Source: Mesorhizobium sp. AR10 (GTDB taxonomy: Bacteria > Pseudomonadota > Alphaproteobacteria > Rhizobiales > Rhizobiaceae). Taken from it: a stretch of DNA of 64,000 bases. How positions within the stretch are numbered: the stretch's first letter is position 1; the number at the start of each line of letters is the position of its first letter. The notes beneath the pieces were generated by a model that made no database searches, was not told the origin of the DNA, and saw only the letters and a program-made list of their open reading frames with translations. Positions 63,635-64,000 of the stretch are shown here, in pieces. The translations under genes and the position numbers were made by a program. Where the stretch lies: NCBI RefSeq assembly GCF_024746795.1, contig NZ_CP080523.1, forward strand, positions 124,001-188,000, read 5' to 3'.

Positions 63635-64000
63635 TCAAGCAGGTCTTTGATACCGGAGGCGCTTACCGGCAGCGCCCTTCAAAGCGATGAAAGCGCGGGG
63701 GCCGTCATCGACGCCAAGGGCAATGCGGTTGCTATAGCGAAAGTCGAATTCGGCGAGGTAGCGGTGCAGGTCGTGTTCGCCGCAATGCTGGTAGATGCCT
63801 TTCATGCCACGCTTGAAAATCGAATAGTAGCCTTCGACCGTGTTCGTATGCACGTTGCCGCGAACGTATTCGTCCTTGGAGTGCGTGACGAAATCGTGCG
63901 AGGCGAAATCCTGGCTGGCGCGGCGATAGATACCGCTCTCGTCGGTCATGAGCGCGCTTTCGATCGGCATGACGTTGCCCTTGCGGGCGGTATCGACGCG
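63635..64000 (-). CDS. IS1595-family transposase, partial
   Basis: The C-terminal part of an ISXO2-like DDE transposase: LMTDESGIYRRASQDFASHD, then FVTHSKDEYVRGNVHTNTVE and FKRGMKGIYQHCGEHDLHRY. The frame is open through base 64000 (RVDTARKGNVMPIES), so the N-terminus is outside the window and the ATG at 63970 is internal. The stop is at 63635. Confidence 0.88.
   Translation of the reverse strand, partial: RVDTARKGNVMPIESALMTDESGIYRRASQDFASHDFVTHSKDEYVRGNVHTNTVEGYYSIFKRGMKGIYQHCGEHDLHRYLAEFDFRYSNRIALGVDDGPRAFIALKGAAGKRLRYQRPA

Noticed and set aside
1..64000. CRISPR arrays, tRNA and rRNA genes
   Set aside because: No regularly spaced short repeats and no cloverleaf or rRNA-like sequence were seen on reading through the window; a covariance-model scan would be needed to exclude tRNAs formally.

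Overview
The window reads as part of a symbiotic plasmid or symbiosis island of a nitrogen-fixing alphaproteobacterium (Rhizobium/Sinorhizobium/Mesorhizobium type). The evidence is a complete rhizobial-order uptake hydrogenase cluster (hupSLCDEFGHIJK-hypABFCDE plus a broken hypX), a decayed 5' piece of nifH with its promoter, a NodU-family carbamoyltransferase, hydroxyproline catabolism genes, and about ten insertion sequences or their remnants. No tRNA, rRNA or CRISPR was seen.

Layout. (1) 1-14 kb: a catabolic block. It holds the end of a DadA-like FAD oxidoreductase, a PotABCD-like ABC importer, a NylB-like serine amidohydrolase, a CehA/McbA-like metallohydrolase and a PuuA-like glutamine-synthetase-family ligase. 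Four transcription units (at 1.1, 7.7, 11.0 and 13.2 kb) share one promoter module, TTGCNC-N16-TATRGT with a conserved downstream arm, so they look like one regulon. (2) 13.3-20.5 kb: a trans-4-hydroxyproline operon, with solute-binding protein, epimerase, permease (frameshifted), ATPase, DHDPS-family deaminase, semialdehyde dehydrogenase and MocR regulator. (3) 20.5-24.2 kb: an IS21 istB remnant, then an ATP-grasp ligase and a NodU-like carbamoyltransferase. (4) 24.2-32.1 kb: a mobile-element pile-up, with an IS66 tnpC split by a serine-recombinase element and cut by an IS5 copy, an IS1182 remnant and an intact IS256. (5) 32.4-34.4 kb: an ABC exporter behind a nifH-like promoter region. (6) 35.1-40.0 kb: an inverted, nearly identical but damaged second copy of the hydroxyproline operon. 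(7) 40.4-42.9 kb: a second nifH-like promoter, a nifH remnant, then a short glutamyl-tRNA-reductase-like gene and an ornithine-cyclodeaminase-family gene. (8) 43.1-44.2 kb: an intact IS5 copy inserted about 20 bp upstream of the hup sigma-54 promoter. (9) 44.3-60.4 kb: the hydrogenase cluster, with an amber codon in hupE, an IS inserted exactly at the hypE stop codon, and a degraded hypX. (10) 60.4-64 kb: an IS110 remnant, small genes, a broken IS1380 and the end of an IS1595 transposase.

How the genes work together. The left half imports and degrades nitrogenous plant-type compounds: amines or amides by inference, hydroxyproline with good support. The right half makes and matures an O2-tolerant-type membrane [NiFe] hydrogenase that would recycle nitrogenase H2. 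Between them lie scattered genes that could belong to an undescribed symbiosis-linked biosynthetic locus: ATP-grasp ligase, carbamoyltransferase, exporter, GluTR-like reductase and ornithine-cyclodeaminase homologue. Two of these units sit behind copies of a nifH-type promoter region. All calls are from reading the sequence; no database search was possible.
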